A stretch of 64,000 nt of DNA from Streptomyces marianii. GTDB taxonomy: Bacteria; Actinomycetota; Actinomycetes; Streptomycetales; Streptomycetaceae. Below are positions 17,111 to 24,354 of the stretch, piece by piece. The stretch spans positions 1,922,001 through 1,986,000 of the forward strand of contig NZ_VAWE01000001.1 of NCBI RefSeq assembly GCF_005795905.1, read 5' to 3'. Within the stretch, counting starts at the first letter, position 1; each line of letters begins with the position of its first letter. Under the pieces are notes generated by a model. The model did not search any database. It was given only the letters and a program-made list of their open reading frames with translations, and had not been told where the DNA came from. A program made the translations under genes and the position numbers.

Positions 17111-18185
17111 GGGCTGCCCCGCAGGAGCACACCCAGTTCCGGACCTTGAGTCCTTCCAGTCCCTTCGGCCCCTCGATCGACCCGCAGGCGGAGCACAGTT
17201 GCGTGCTGGGGAACCAGCGGGAGGCCTTGGCGAAGGTGCGTCCGTACCGTGCGCATTTGGCTTCGAGGGTGCGGGCGAACATGCTGAGCGACTGGTCGTG
17301 GACGGACTTGCCGCGCTTGCCCTTGGCGGTCCCCATGCCCTTCACGTTCAGGTCTTCCAGGTACACGGCTTGGCTCTCGCGCGTGATCTTGGTGGTTTCC
17401 TGCTCGATGAAGTCGCGTCGCTGGTCGGCGATGCGTGCGTGGATCTTCGCTACGGCGAGCTTGGCCTTGCGACGGTTGTTCGAGCCTTTCCGGGCTCGGG
17501 ACAGCTTGCGCTGAGCCCGCTTGAGCTTCTCGGCCTGGCGGCGGAAGAACTTCGGCGAGCTGATCTTCCGGCCGCGCAGGACCGCGTAGGTCGACAGGCC
17601 CAGGTCGATACCGGTCTCGGTGTCGTCCAGGTCCAGCTCCGGCAGCGGCTTGCCCTCGGCCTCCACGACGAAGCTGGCGAAGTACCTGCCGGCTGCGTCC
17701 TTGATGATCGTCACGGACGACGGAGCGGAGGGAAGGTCTCGGGACCAGCGGACTTCCACGTCACCGATCTTCGGCAGGCGGAGCTTGCCGTCAGCGGTCA
17801 CGGAGAAGCGAGCGTTCGTGGTGAACCGGATCGCCTGGCGGCTGGTCTTCTTCTTGAACTTCGGCGGCCCCGTCTTCGGACCCTTGCGGGTGCCGTTCTT
17901 CGACGCGAAGAAGTTGGAGTAGGCGGTCTCCAGGTCCCGCAGGGACTGCTGGAGGACCACGGCCGACACCTCGGACAGCCAGGCCCGTTCCTCGGTCTTC
18001 TTCGCCTCGGTGACCAACCGCTTCGACAGCTCCGCCGCCTTCGGCCGCTCGGCGCCCTGCTTGTAGGCGTCCTGGCGCAGACACAGCCCGTCGTTCCAGA
18101 CCACGCGGGCACACCCGAACGCCTTCGCCAACGCCGTGCGCTGAGGAGCGTTCGGGTACACGCGGAAGGAGTACCTGAGCCGCAT
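16983..18185 (-). CDS. tnpB: TnpB RNA-guided nuclease (IS200/IS605 accessory protein)
   Basis: The 400-residue protein is a full-length TnpB: N-terminal OrfB helix-turn-helix region (RYSFRVYPNAPQRTALAKAFGCARVVWNDGL), RuvC-like nuclease with D194 (GIDLGLS), E277 (YLEDLNV) and D362 (HNRDENAELNL), and between the last two a zinc ribbon (CSACGS ... CSCGA). All catalytic residues are present, so nuclease activity guided by an element-encoded RNA is expected. The ATG diverges from tnpA with a 26-base spacer. The tail after D362 is Gly/Pro-rich and may be partly read through the guide-RNA region. Confidence 0.93.
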   Translation of the reverse strand: MRLRYSFRVYPNAPQRTALAKAFGCARVVWNDGLCLRQDAYKQGAERPKAAELSKRLVTEAKKTEERAWLSEVSAVVLQQSLRDLETAYSNFFASKNGTRKGPKTGPPKFKKKTSRQAIRFTTNARFSVTADGKLRLPKIGDVEVRWSRDLPSAPSSVTIIKDAAGRYFASFVVEAEGKPLPELDLDDTETGIDLGLSTYAVLRGRKISSPKFFRRQAEKLKRAQRKLSRARKGSNNRRKAKLAVAKIHARIADQRRDFIEQETTKITRESQAVYLEDLNVKGMGTAKGKRGKSVHDQSLSMFARTLEAKCARYGRTFAKASRWFPSTQLCSACGSIEGPKGLEGLKVRNWVCSCGAAHNRDENAELNLRREGRRIVAEGRPDTQNACGAHVRPGTPGSG

Positions 18186-18211
18186 GCCAACGATCGTACT
18201 ACAGTCGGTTT

Positions 18212-18628
18212 ATGGCCGAGTATCAGAACATCCGCACTGGTAGACACTGCACGTTCGTCATGCACGTGCACTTGGTCTTCGTGACGAAGTACCGGCACAA
18301 CGTCTTCACCAACGCCCACTTGAAGCGCATGGAGGAGATCATGCGCAGCGTCTGCGAGGACTTCGAAACCGAGCTGGTCGAGTTCAACGGCGAGACCAAC
18401 CACGTGCACCTACTGGTGAACTTCCCACCCAAGGTCGCCATCTCCAAGCTGGTCAACAGCCTCAAGGGCGTCAGCTCACGCAGGCTCCGCCAGGAGTACC
18501 CAGAGCTGATCCGGCACAACTGGCGGGCACAGCACCTGTGGTCCGGCTCCTACTTCGCCGGGCCAGTCGACGGGGCTCCACTGTCGATTGTCCGTCAGTA
18601 CATCGAGCAGCAGAATCGTCCGCTCTAG
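18212..18628 (+). CDS. tnpA: TnpA, IS200/IS605 Y1 transposase
   Basis: The 138-residue protein has the HUH metal motif H64-V-H66 in NHVHLLVNFPP and the nucleophile Tyr130 in IVRQYIEQQ, with the typical AISKLVNSLKGVSSRRLRQEYP segment between. It cuts and joins single-stranded DNA at hairpin-marked ends, giving 'peel and paste' transposition. Length and motifs are complete. It is transcribed away from tnpB toward the right end. Confidence 0.93.
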   Translation: MAEYQNIRTGRHCTFVMHVHLVFVTKYRHNVFTNAHLKRMEEIMRSVCEDFETELVEFNGETNHVHLLVNFPPKVAISKLVNSLKGVSSRRLRQEYPELIRHNWRAQHLWSGSYFAGPVDGAPLSIVRQYIEQQNRPL

Positions 18629-18669
18629 TCCGCGCGTCAGAACAGCACTGAGAATCGCTTCACCCCCCC

Positions 18670-18684
18670 CCGTAAACGGGGGAG
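18670..18684. repeat. Right-end subterminal hairpin of the IS605-type element
   Basis: CCCCCG-TAAA-CGGGGG lies about 25 bases inside the right border, sharing its stem with the left-end hairpin. Confidence 0.65.
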
Positions 18685-18913
18685 CACTGCGATTAGTCCC
18701 GGTAGCGTGACTTCGACAACGTCGCCCGTGCCGACCCTGAGGCGGCCCGGAAGGCCGAAGAGAAGTTGGAGCAGATCAAGACGCTGAGCGAGAACGCCGA
18801 CCTGATCGAGGAGCGGCCAACCGTGGCGATCCTCGCCGAGGCCAACCTCAAGGTGCCGTTCAGCTGGAGCGGTGGCGGAGGCCCTTCCGGAGAGATGCCA
18901 TGAAGCGCTGAGG

Positions 18914-20083
18914 TCAGAAGGGCACGCCCGCGCGCTTGGCCAGCCGGGTCAATCGCGGGTTGCTCCGGCGGTGCAGCGAGGTCAAGACGCGCATCAATTC
19001 CTGAGACGTGGGGTGAACCCGGGCCATCTCGGGCGCGACGTCCCACGCCTCTTCGAGCGACTCGAGGGCGGCGTCACGGTCACCGAGGGCGAGATGCGAC
19101 CTGCTGAGGTTCATGTGGAGGGGACCGATGCGGGTGGCTGGGAGGTCCGTGCCGCCCCGGATCAGGTCGTCGGCGGTGTCCAGCGCGGTGCGGTGCTGGT
19201 CCATGTCGGAGTACGTCGAGATGACGTGCGTGGCCGTCTGGTCGGGCCCGAAGTGGATGCCATGCTCGTCGGCGTCCTCGCCGTACTCCTCGGCCGTGCT
19301 CCACGCGGCCTCGATATGCTGCCCGGCGGTGGCCTTGTCCTTCAGGCGTCCGGCCAGCGTCAGCCCACGCAGGTGCAGAATGCCCAATCCGAAGGCGCGG
19401 TCACGACCGTGCAGGGTGGTCTCGGCTTCCACGATCGCGCGGTCCACGATGGCCAGCCCGCCCGCGAAGTCGCCGGAATTGAGGAAGGTTCCGGCCTCGT
19501 CCCTCGCGGCCACCGTGGCAGCGATCGGGTTCGCCCGTTCGGCGGCCAGCCTCTGTTTCATGACGGCCAGCTCGGCGAGGTGCATCCAGCGGTGCCGGGC
19601 GGCCAGCCAGTACACGACCGAGTACGTGTCGGCAACGCGCGTCCAGGCGTCGGGCGACCGGGTGGCGTGGGCGAAGTTGGTCGCCCGGGTCAGCACGCCC
19701 GGCGTCTTCTGCAACACGGCGGACAGCTCGGTCCGGTAGCGGTGCTCGTTCAGCCCGGCTAGCTCGCGCGGCAGGTCCTCGGGGTGAGGCGGAGGGCCGT
19801 CGGGGATGTCGAACCGCCGGATGGCGTAGTTGAGGGCGGTAAGGCTGTTCTCGTCGGCGCCCTCGACCGGGGCCGTACCGAGCAGCTCGTCAAGGGTCAT
19901 CCGCATGGCTTGCGCGAAGGCTGCGGCGATGCCCTGCGTCAGCGCGCGGTCGCCCACCTCGATCTTGCTGAGGAGCGAGACCGACACACCCGCCCGTCGG
20001 GCAAGGGCAACCTGGCTCAGGCCACGTGCCTTGCGGCAGACGGCCACGTTCGCACCGGGTCCGGGAATCCTGGTCGCGCTCAT
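18914..20083 (-). CDS. Xre-family HTH regulator with C-terminal TPR-like region
   Basis: Residues about 11-65 are an Xre helix-turn-helix (VCRKARGLSQVALARRAGVSVSLLSKIEVG ... FAQAMRMTLDELLG). The remaining 320 residues are a helical repeat domain with tetratricopeptide character (HLAELAVMKQRLAAERANP; FAGGLAIVDRAIVEAETTL; HMNLSRSHLALGDRDAALESLEEAWD). This architecture is common in actinobacterial regulators that sense a peptide or partner protein. The Met of MSATRIPG is used; another 13 codons upstream is possible. It is divergent from two small genes, a usual arrangement for controlled neighbours. Confidence 0.85.
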   Translation of the reverse strand: MSATRIPGPGANVAVCRKARGLSQVALARRAGVSVSLLSKIEVGDRALTQGIAAAFAQAMRMTLDELLGTAPVEGADENSLTALNYAIRRFDIPDGPPPHPEDLPRELAGLNEHRYRTELSAVLQKTPGVLTRATNFAHATRSPDAWTRVADTYSVVYWLAARHRWMHLAELAVMKQRLAAERANPIAATVAARDEAGTFLNSGDFAGGLAIVDRAIVEAETTLHGRDRAFGLGILHLRGLTLAGRLKDKATAGQHIEAAWSTAEEYGEDADEHGIHFGPDQTATHVISTYSDMDQHRTALDTADDLIRGGTDLPATRIGPLHMNLSRSHLALGDRDAALESLEEAWDVAPEMARVHPTSQELMRVLTSLHRRSNPRLTRLAKRAGVPF

Positions 20084-20237
20084 CCTTTGCGTCTTCCCCG
20101 CTCGACTTCCGTTACGTCCCATCGTCCCACCGTGGCCACCGCCTCGCCCTGGTGTTGTGCAAGAGGTGTGCAAGTTCGGCTTGCACAGCGGCAGTTCTCT
20201 TGGGTGACACACGTATGCCCGGGTGGGACGAGGGGGC

Positions 20238-20477
20238 ATGGCACAGACATACGAGAAGCCACCGACGACGCTCAGCCACGGCGAGCTGCCGTACCCGCAC
20301 GGAACGCTCGTCGAGGACACGCAGCACGAGCGGACCGGCGAACTCGTCGGCGTGATCGAGGAGCACACCAAGGAGGGCAGGAAGCTCATCAGCCAGACTG
20401 CGTATCTGCGCCCCAAAGGGGGTGGCATGGAATGGGAAACGCCTTTGGCCCGTATCCGACCCGTCGAGAACCATTAG
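20238..20477 (+). CDS. Small hypothetical protein (79 aa) divergent from the Xre regulator
   Basis: The protein (MAQTYEKPPTTLSHGELPYPHGTLVEDTQHERTG...) is hydrophilic, with no membrane segment and no motif I recognise; its centre (LVGVIEEHTKEGRKLISQTAYLRPKGGG) could be a small beta-rich domain. A run of G (GAGGGGG) is directly before the ATG; a GTG five codons upstream is an alternative. It lies about 150 bases from the divergent Xre gene and overlaps the next small gene, so the pair may be a target operon of that regulator. Confidence 0.6.
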   Translation: MAQTYEKPPTTLSHGELPYPHGTLVEDTQHERTGELVGVIEEHTKEGRKLISQTAYLRPKGGGMEWETPLARIRPVENH

Positions 20478-20677
20478 ACGTTCCGACCAAGCGCGCGGCC
20501 CTCATCACCTCGGGCGACGTGATCGGCTACGAGGGCGAGTGGCGCACCGTCAAGGAGGCGTCCACCGCCCGCGGTCCGATGGGCGGGTTAGCCGTCGTGG
20601 TCACCTGGGAGGAGAGTGGTTCGGCGCGCTTCCCCGCCGGGGACGAACTCCTTCTCGGTGAGCCGGACTCCGCCTGA
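20432..20677 (+). CDS. Small hypothetical protein (81 aa) overlapping the previous gene
   Basis: The frame runs MGNAFGPYPTRREPLDVPTKRAALITSGDVIGYEGEW... and ends GDELLLGEPDSA. From residue 18 on the codon use is coding-like, and the short motif GEWRTVKEASTARGPMGGLAVVVTWEESG suggests a small beta-barrel. The ATG lies inside the 3' end of the preceding gene; the true start may be a non-standard codon closer to that gene's stop. No family recognised. Confidence 0.5.
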   Translation: MGNAFGPYPTRREPLDVPTKRAALITSGDVIGYEGEWRTVKEASTARGPMGGLAVVVTWEESGSARFPAGDELLLGEPDSA

Positions 20678-20868
20678 CCAGCTTCACCGGTGGATCAGCG
20701 CGGCGTCAGACGCGGTGCATCGCAAGGCGGAGGGTCGTCCTCATACTGGGCGTATTCGGGCGATCCGGCAACGCAGCGAGGTGCCGCAGCTGCCGTCGTG
20801 CGCCCGCCGGGGACTACGGGACAGCCCTTAGCTGGACCAGTTCGCGGCGGCTCTCCCGCTGCACGCTG

Positions 20869-20954
20869 GTTGCCGGGGTGCTTGTGCAGCAGGAAGCGCC
20901 CAGGTCGATGGCGGGACGCTCGGGGGTGCCGGTCGTACTGATCGTCAGGAACAC
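20869..20954 (-). pseudogene. Remnant of hen1 (3'-terminal RNA ribose 2'-O-methyltransferase)
   Basis: A GTG start is followed by FLTISTTGTPERPAIDLG, the conserved N-terminus of bacterial Hen1. Two extra bases then shift the frame, and the next Hen1 residues (FLLHKHPGN) continue in the new frame. Nothing further of the 450-residue protein remains. The scar ends near 20869 where unrelated sequence begins. Confidence 0.75.
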
Positions 20955-21039
20955 GTGTCCGAGTATCACCGACTCGTCCCCTCCCGACCAGCGGTTTCCC
21001 CGACCTTCGGCCGCTCGGCGGGTGCCTGCGGGGCCGGGC

Positions 21040-21954
21040 TCAGGGGCGTGCCGTCCGGGTGCGCGCGGCCAGGGCGGCGATGCGGTCCGGGCCGACGCGG
21101 CAGCATCCACCGGCCAGACGGGCCCCCGCGGCGGCCCAGTCGGAGAGCCGGGCCGGGTCGAAGGCGATGTCGCCGGTCCAGGCACGGGCCCTGGCGTCCC
21201 ACCGCTCCCCGCTGTTGGGGTAGACCACGACCGGTCTGCCCGTTTCGCGCGCGGCGACCTCCACGGCCGGGCCGACGTCGGCGGGCTCGCAGCAGTTGAC
21301 GCCGACGGCGACCACGTGGTCGTGGCCGGCGGCGAGGGCGAAGGCCTCCGCGAGGTCCTGGCCGGCGCGGGTGCGTCCGCCCTCGATCGTGTAGGACAGC
21401 CACACCGGCACGCCGGTGTCCGCCGTGGCCCGCAGCAGGGCCGCGGCCTCGTCGGTGTCCGGCACGGTCTCCAGGGCGAGCACGTCCGGGCCGGCTCGGG
21501 CCAGGGCCTCGATGCGGGGCCGGTGGAATGCCTCCAGCTCCCGCACCGTGAGTCCGTAGCGGCCGCGGTACTCGCTGCCGTCCGCGAGCAGCGCGCCGTA
21601 CGGGCCCACCGAGGCGGCCACCCACACCTCCCGCGTCGTCCGCTCCCCCGCGGCGCGCGCGAGCGCCACACTGCGGGCGAGGAGCGCGGCCGCCTCGTCC
21701 GGACCGGCACCGCGCCTGGCGAACCCCTCGTACGTGGCCTGGTAGCTGGCGGTGATGAGCACCTGGGCGCCCGCCCGCACATACGCCGTGTGCGCGGCCT
21801 CGATCTGTTCGGGACCGTCGGCGAGCAGCCGTGCCGACCAGAGGCCGTCGGACAGGTCGCAGCCCTGTGCTTCCAGCTGGTTGGACAGTCCGCCGTCGAG
21901 GACGAGCGGACCGTCCCCGGCCAGGGCGGCGGCGAGGCTGCGGGCGGGCTTCAC
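21040..21954 (-). CDS. mmuM: Homocysteine S-methyltransferase
   Basis: The 304-residue protein is a Pfam homocysteine S-methyltransferase with the zinc cysteines in GVNCCEPADV (first Cys) and the C-terminal GGCCRVGPDRI pair, plus LVLDGGLSNQLEAQG and ITASYQATYEGF near the N-terminus. It methylates homocysteine to methionine using S-methylmethionine or S-adenosylmethionine without folate. The GTG start has AGTGGGG upstream. It follows the F420-type oxidoreductase gene on the same strand by 47 bases and may be co-transcribed. Confidence 0.92.
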   Translation of the reverse strand: MKPARSLAAALAGDGPLVLDGGLSNQLEAQGCDLSDGLWSARLLADGPEQIEAAHTAYVRAGAQVLITASYQATYEGFARRGAGPDEAAALLARSVALARAAGERTTREVWVAASVGPYGALLADGSEYRGRYGLTVRELEAFHRPRIEALARAGPDVLALETVPDTDEAAALLRATADTGVPVWLSYTIEGGRTRAGQDLAEAFALAAGHDHVVAVGVNCCEPADVGPAVEVAARETGRPVVVYPNSGERWDARARAWTGDIAFDPARLSDWAAAGARLAGGCCRVGPDRIAALAARTRTARP

Positions 21955-22001
21955 GGGTGGCCCCACTTCCGGTGGTCGGGCGTCCGGGACGGCGGTCGGC
22001 C

Positions 22002-22925
22002 TCAGTTCAGCTGGGACTGGACCTGCGCGGAGATGAGCTCGAGGTGGTCGAGGTCGTCGAGGTCGAGGACCTGGAGGTAGACGCGGGAGGACCCTGCAGC
22101 GGCGTAGCGGCCGAGCTTGTCGACGACTTCGGCGGGCGAGCCGGCGAGGCCGTTGGCCTTCAGCTCGCCGACCTCGCGGCCGATGGCGGCGGCGCGTCGG
22201 GCGACCTCCGCGTCGTCCCTGCCGACGCAGACGACGAGGGCGTTGGAGTAGACGAGGTCGCCGGGGGAGCGTCCGGCCTCCTCGGCGGCCGCGCGGACCC
22301 GTCCGAACTGCCGCTCCGTGTCCTCCGGCGACGCGAACGGGATGTTGAACTCGTCGGCGTACTGCGCGGCCAGGCGCGGGGTGCGGATGGCGCCGTGGCC
22401 GCCGATGAGCACCGGGACCCTGTCCTGGGCGGGCTTGGGCAGCGCCGGGGAGTCCTGCAGCTGGTAGTACCGGCCTTCGTAGCTGAAGGACTTGCCGATG
22501 TCGGTGCTCCACAGACCGGTGACGATAGCCAGTTGCTCCTCGAGCCGGGCGAACTTCTCCTTGGGGAAGGGGATGCCGTACGCCCTGTGCTCCTCCTCGA
22601 ACCAGCCGGCGCCGAGGCCGAGCTCGACCCGGCCGCCGGACATCTGGTCGACCTGCGCGACCTGGATCGCGAGCACACCCGGCAGCCGGAAGGTGCCGGC
22701 CGTCATCAGGGTGCCGAGCCTGATCCTCGTGGTCTCCCGGGCGAGGCCGGCCAGGGTGATCCAGGCGTCGGTGGGTCCGGGCAGGCCGTCCGCCGATCCC
22801 ATGCTGAGGTAGTGGTCCGAGCGGAAGAAGGCGTCGAAGCCCAGGTCCTCGGTGGCCCTGGCCACGGTGAGCAGGGTGTCGTAGGAGGCGCCTTGCTGGG
22901 GCTCGGTGAAGATTCGAAGGTCCAT
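22002..22925 (-). CDS. LLM-class F420-dependent oxidoreductase
   Basis: The 307-residue protein has the luciferase-like TIM-barrel pattern: MDLRIFTEPQQGASYDTLLTVARATEDLGFDAFFRSDHYL, the GTLMTAGTFRLPGVLAIQVAQVDQMSGGRVELGLGAGWFEEEHRAYGI core and LIGGHGAIRTPRLAAQYADEFN. Actinobacterial members use coenzyme F420 to reduce or oxidise small molecules; substrate unknown. ATG preceded by GGATGGATG. The upstream spacer holds a tandem repeat. Confidence 0.9.
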   Translation of the reverse strand: MDLRIFTEPQQGASYDTLLTVARATEDLGFDAFFRSDHYLSMGSADGLPGPTDAWITLAGLARETTRIRLGTLMTAGTFRLPGVLAIQVAQVDQMSGGRVELGLGAGWFEEEHRAYGIPFPKEKFARLEEQLAIVTGLWSTDIGKSFSYEGRYYQLQDSPALPKPAQDRVPVLIGGHGAIRTPRLAAQYADEFNIPFASPEDTERQFGRVRAAAEEAGRSPGDLVYSNALVVCVGRDDAEVARRAAAIGREVGELKANGLAGSPAEVVDKLGRYAAAGSSRVYLQVLDLDDLDHLELISAQVQSQLN

Positions 22926-23281
22926 ACATCCATCCTGCACCTCGGTCCGTGCTTCAACCTCACCGTGCCGTGCCGCACGGCGCCGTGCCGCGCAGGCCGG
23001 AACGGATCGGCCGGAACGGGCCGCGCAGGCCGCGACCGTGCTGCCGCGCCGGACGCCTCGTGCCGTGCCGGTCCGCACGCATCGGGCCGGTCCGCACGCA
23101 TCGGGCCGGTCCGCACGCATCGGGCCGGTCCGCACGCATCGGGCCGGTCCGCACGCATCGGGCCGGTCGCACCGACAGCGTGCGCCGGGCGGGCCGACCG
23201 CGCGGTCCACGGGAGTGGACCTGCGGCGGAGCGGGCGCGCGACCGGGGGTGCGCGGTCAGTGGGGTGCGGGGCGTTCCGGC
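22926..23281. other. Intergenic region rich in GC tandem repeats
   Basis: No gene is supported here. It contains the promoter side of the oxidoreductase gene and a five-copy 19-bp tandem array. The long open frames across it reflect the repeat rather than a protein. Confidence 0.6.
23072..23166. repeat. Five exact copies of a 19-bp tandem repeat
   Basis: The unit TCCGCACGCATCGGGCCGG is repeated five times without a mismatch; flanking sequence (CGTGCCGG..., TCGCACC...) looks like degenerate outer copies. The exactness implies recent expansion by slippage. Confidence 0.95.
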
Positions 23282-23857
23282 TCAAGGCGGACTCGCCGTC
23301 GGTTCCGCCGCATCCGGACGGCGGGCGGCGAGCCCGCGACCACCGGCGCCGCCGCCTTCCCGTCCCCGCTCCCGGTAGTGGTCGAGGTCGCGGTCTCTTC
23401 GGCGCTCCCGGTCGCGCTCGCACAGGAAGAGGCGGTGGAGCATGGCGCGGACGCGGTCGCTGGACTCGTCCGCGGCGTCGATCGCCTCGATGCACTGCCA
23501 GTAGAGCCCCTCCTCGTCCGTGGCGCAGGCGACGCCGACGAGCGCTATGCCGACCTCGCCGAGCAGGGTCCCGAGCGCGTCCAACGAGCGCCTGGGATCA
23601 GCCACTTCGGTGAGCCGGGCGGCTCTCGGCCCGCCTGAGCGCAGGACGGCCGGGTCGGCGAGCATGCCGGCCCGGCCACCTGCCTCGCTGAGTCCGCGCG
23701 CCTCGCCTCTCAGCTCCTGCGGTCCGTTCACCGCCAGCCGGCTTCCGATCGCCTGGGCGAGGGCCTGCGTCTGCCACGCCTCCGCCACCACGTCGAGCGC
23801 CGTGCGGCACTCCGCGAGTGCGCGCCTGCCGATTGCCACGAGCCGTTCCGCGTCCAT
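23282..23857 (-). CDS. DUF6099 family protein
   Basis: The 191-residue product matches the Streptomyces DUF6099 pattern: RLVAIGRRALAECRTALDVVAEAWQTQALAQAIGSRLAV, then PRAARLTEVADPRRSLDALGTLLGEVGIALVGVACATDEEGLYWQCIEAIDAADES. The C-terminal 45 residues (ERRRDRDLDHYRERGREGGGAGG) are extra low-complexity, basic and glycine-rich sequence. Function unknown; the family is cytoplasmic and helical. It is oriented away from the MazG gene promoter. Confidence 0.85.
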   Translation of the reverse strand: MDAERLVAIGRRALAECRTALDVVAEAWQTQALAQAIGSRLAVNGPQELRGEARGLSEAGGRAGMLADPAVLRSGGPRAARLTEVADPRRSLDALGTLLGEVGIALVGVACATDEEGLYWQCIEAIDAADESSDRVRAMLHRLFLCERDRERRRDRDLDHYRERGREGGGAGGRGLAARRPDAAEPTASPP

Positions 23858-23982
23858 GTACGCCGCCCCCGTTCGTACGACTGTCTGCCCACTGAGTCAC
23901 TACCCAGAGTGAAGGAGCTCCAGACGAAAAGCCAGGGGAATTCGGAAATCTGTGGACAGGTAGCCGCTTGGGGAAAGATCAG

Positions 23983-24354
23983 TCACTCCGTAGAGTGACG
24001 ATCCTGTTCGGACGGACCGTCGGACGCCCGTTCGGCCAGCGGGAAGCGGAGCTCGTTCCGGTCGATCTTCTCCGACAGCGCCCGGAGCACGTCGATCCCG
24101 ACCACCTCACAGAACTGGAGCAGATACGCAAGCACATCGGCGACTTCGTCGGCCACCCGGTGGGCCTTGCGGGGATCGTCCATCACCCGCGCCGACTCCT
24201 CCGGCGTGAGCCACTGGAAGATCTCGACGAGCTCCGCCGCCTCGACCGTCAGCGCCACGGCCAGGTTCTTCGGTGTGTGGTAGGGCCGCCAGTTCCTCGC
24301 CGCGGCGAACTCGGCCAGTCTGCGCTGCAGCGCCCGCACGTCCAGTTCCGTCAT
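23983..24354 (-). CDS. MazG-type nucleotide pyrophosphohydrolase
   Basis: The 123-residue single-domain protein has the MazG helices with metal ligands E-x-x-E and E-x-x-D (VEAAELVEIFQW ... VADEVADVLAYLLQFC). Such enzymes hydrolyse (d)NTPs or modified nucleotides to monophosphate and pyrophosphate. Its ATG overlaps the stop of the upstream AAA-type ATPase gene (ATGA), so the two are coupled, an arrangement that suggests a joint function in nucleotide or DNA quality control. Confidence 0.9.
   Translation of the reverse strand: MTELDVRALQRRLAEFAAARNWRPYHTPKNLAVALTVEAAELVEIFQWLTPEESARVMDDPRKAHRVADEVADVLAYLLQFCEVVGIDVLRALSEKIDRNELRFPLAERASDGPSEQDRHSTE

Larger units (their letters stand above)
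16902..18710. mobile_element. IS200/IS605-family insertion sequence (tnpA and tnpB divergent)
   Basis: The element of about 1.81 kb carries a Y1 HUH transposase gene and a tnpB gene in head-to-head orientation, as in IS605/IS608. Both ends have subterminal hairpins instead of terminal inverted repeats (CTCCCCCG-TGAA-CGGGGGAG at the left; CCCCCG-TAAA-CGGGGG at the right), and there is no target duplication. The borders are deduced from restoration of the interrupted frame: AGTGA flanks the left border and the right end finishes GTGA, so a shift of a few bases is possible. Both genes look intact. Confidence 0.9.
16607..18903 (+). pseudogene. Gene interrupted by an IS200/IS605 element (5' truncated)
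   Basis: The left part (RRHKVWDRRMDTYVELLKSRR ... to WMKAVS) and the right part (from DFDNVARADPEAARKAEEKLEQIK to the stop TGA at 18901-18903) join in one frame when the element at 16902-18710 is removed: AGTGA then CTTCGAC gives V-S-D-F-D-N-V. The C-terminal half is a helical, charged, coiled-coil-like sequence. No start codon with a ribosome site is found before RRHKVWDRRM, and the sequence to the left belongs to the divergent hypothetical gene, so the 5' end (probably a membrane anchor) has also been lost. Function unknown. Confidence 0.7.

Noticed and set aside
18670..18684. Poly-C stretch and hairpin as a transcription terminator of tnpA
   Set aside because: The same stem occurs at the other end of the element, so it is better explained as the transposase-recognised end hairpin.
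20814..20960. Cys- and Thr-rich peptide on the minus strand that looked like a lanthipeptide precursor
   Set aside because: The start (FLTISTTGTPERPAIDLG) is the Hen1 N-terminus and the Cys/Thr part arises from a two-base frameshift; no modification enzyme gene is nearby.
22706..23158. Repetitive ADRPDACGPARCVRTGPM protein
   Set aside because: It is the translation of a 19-bp tandem repeat, read in all three frames over 57 bases; no start site or conservation.
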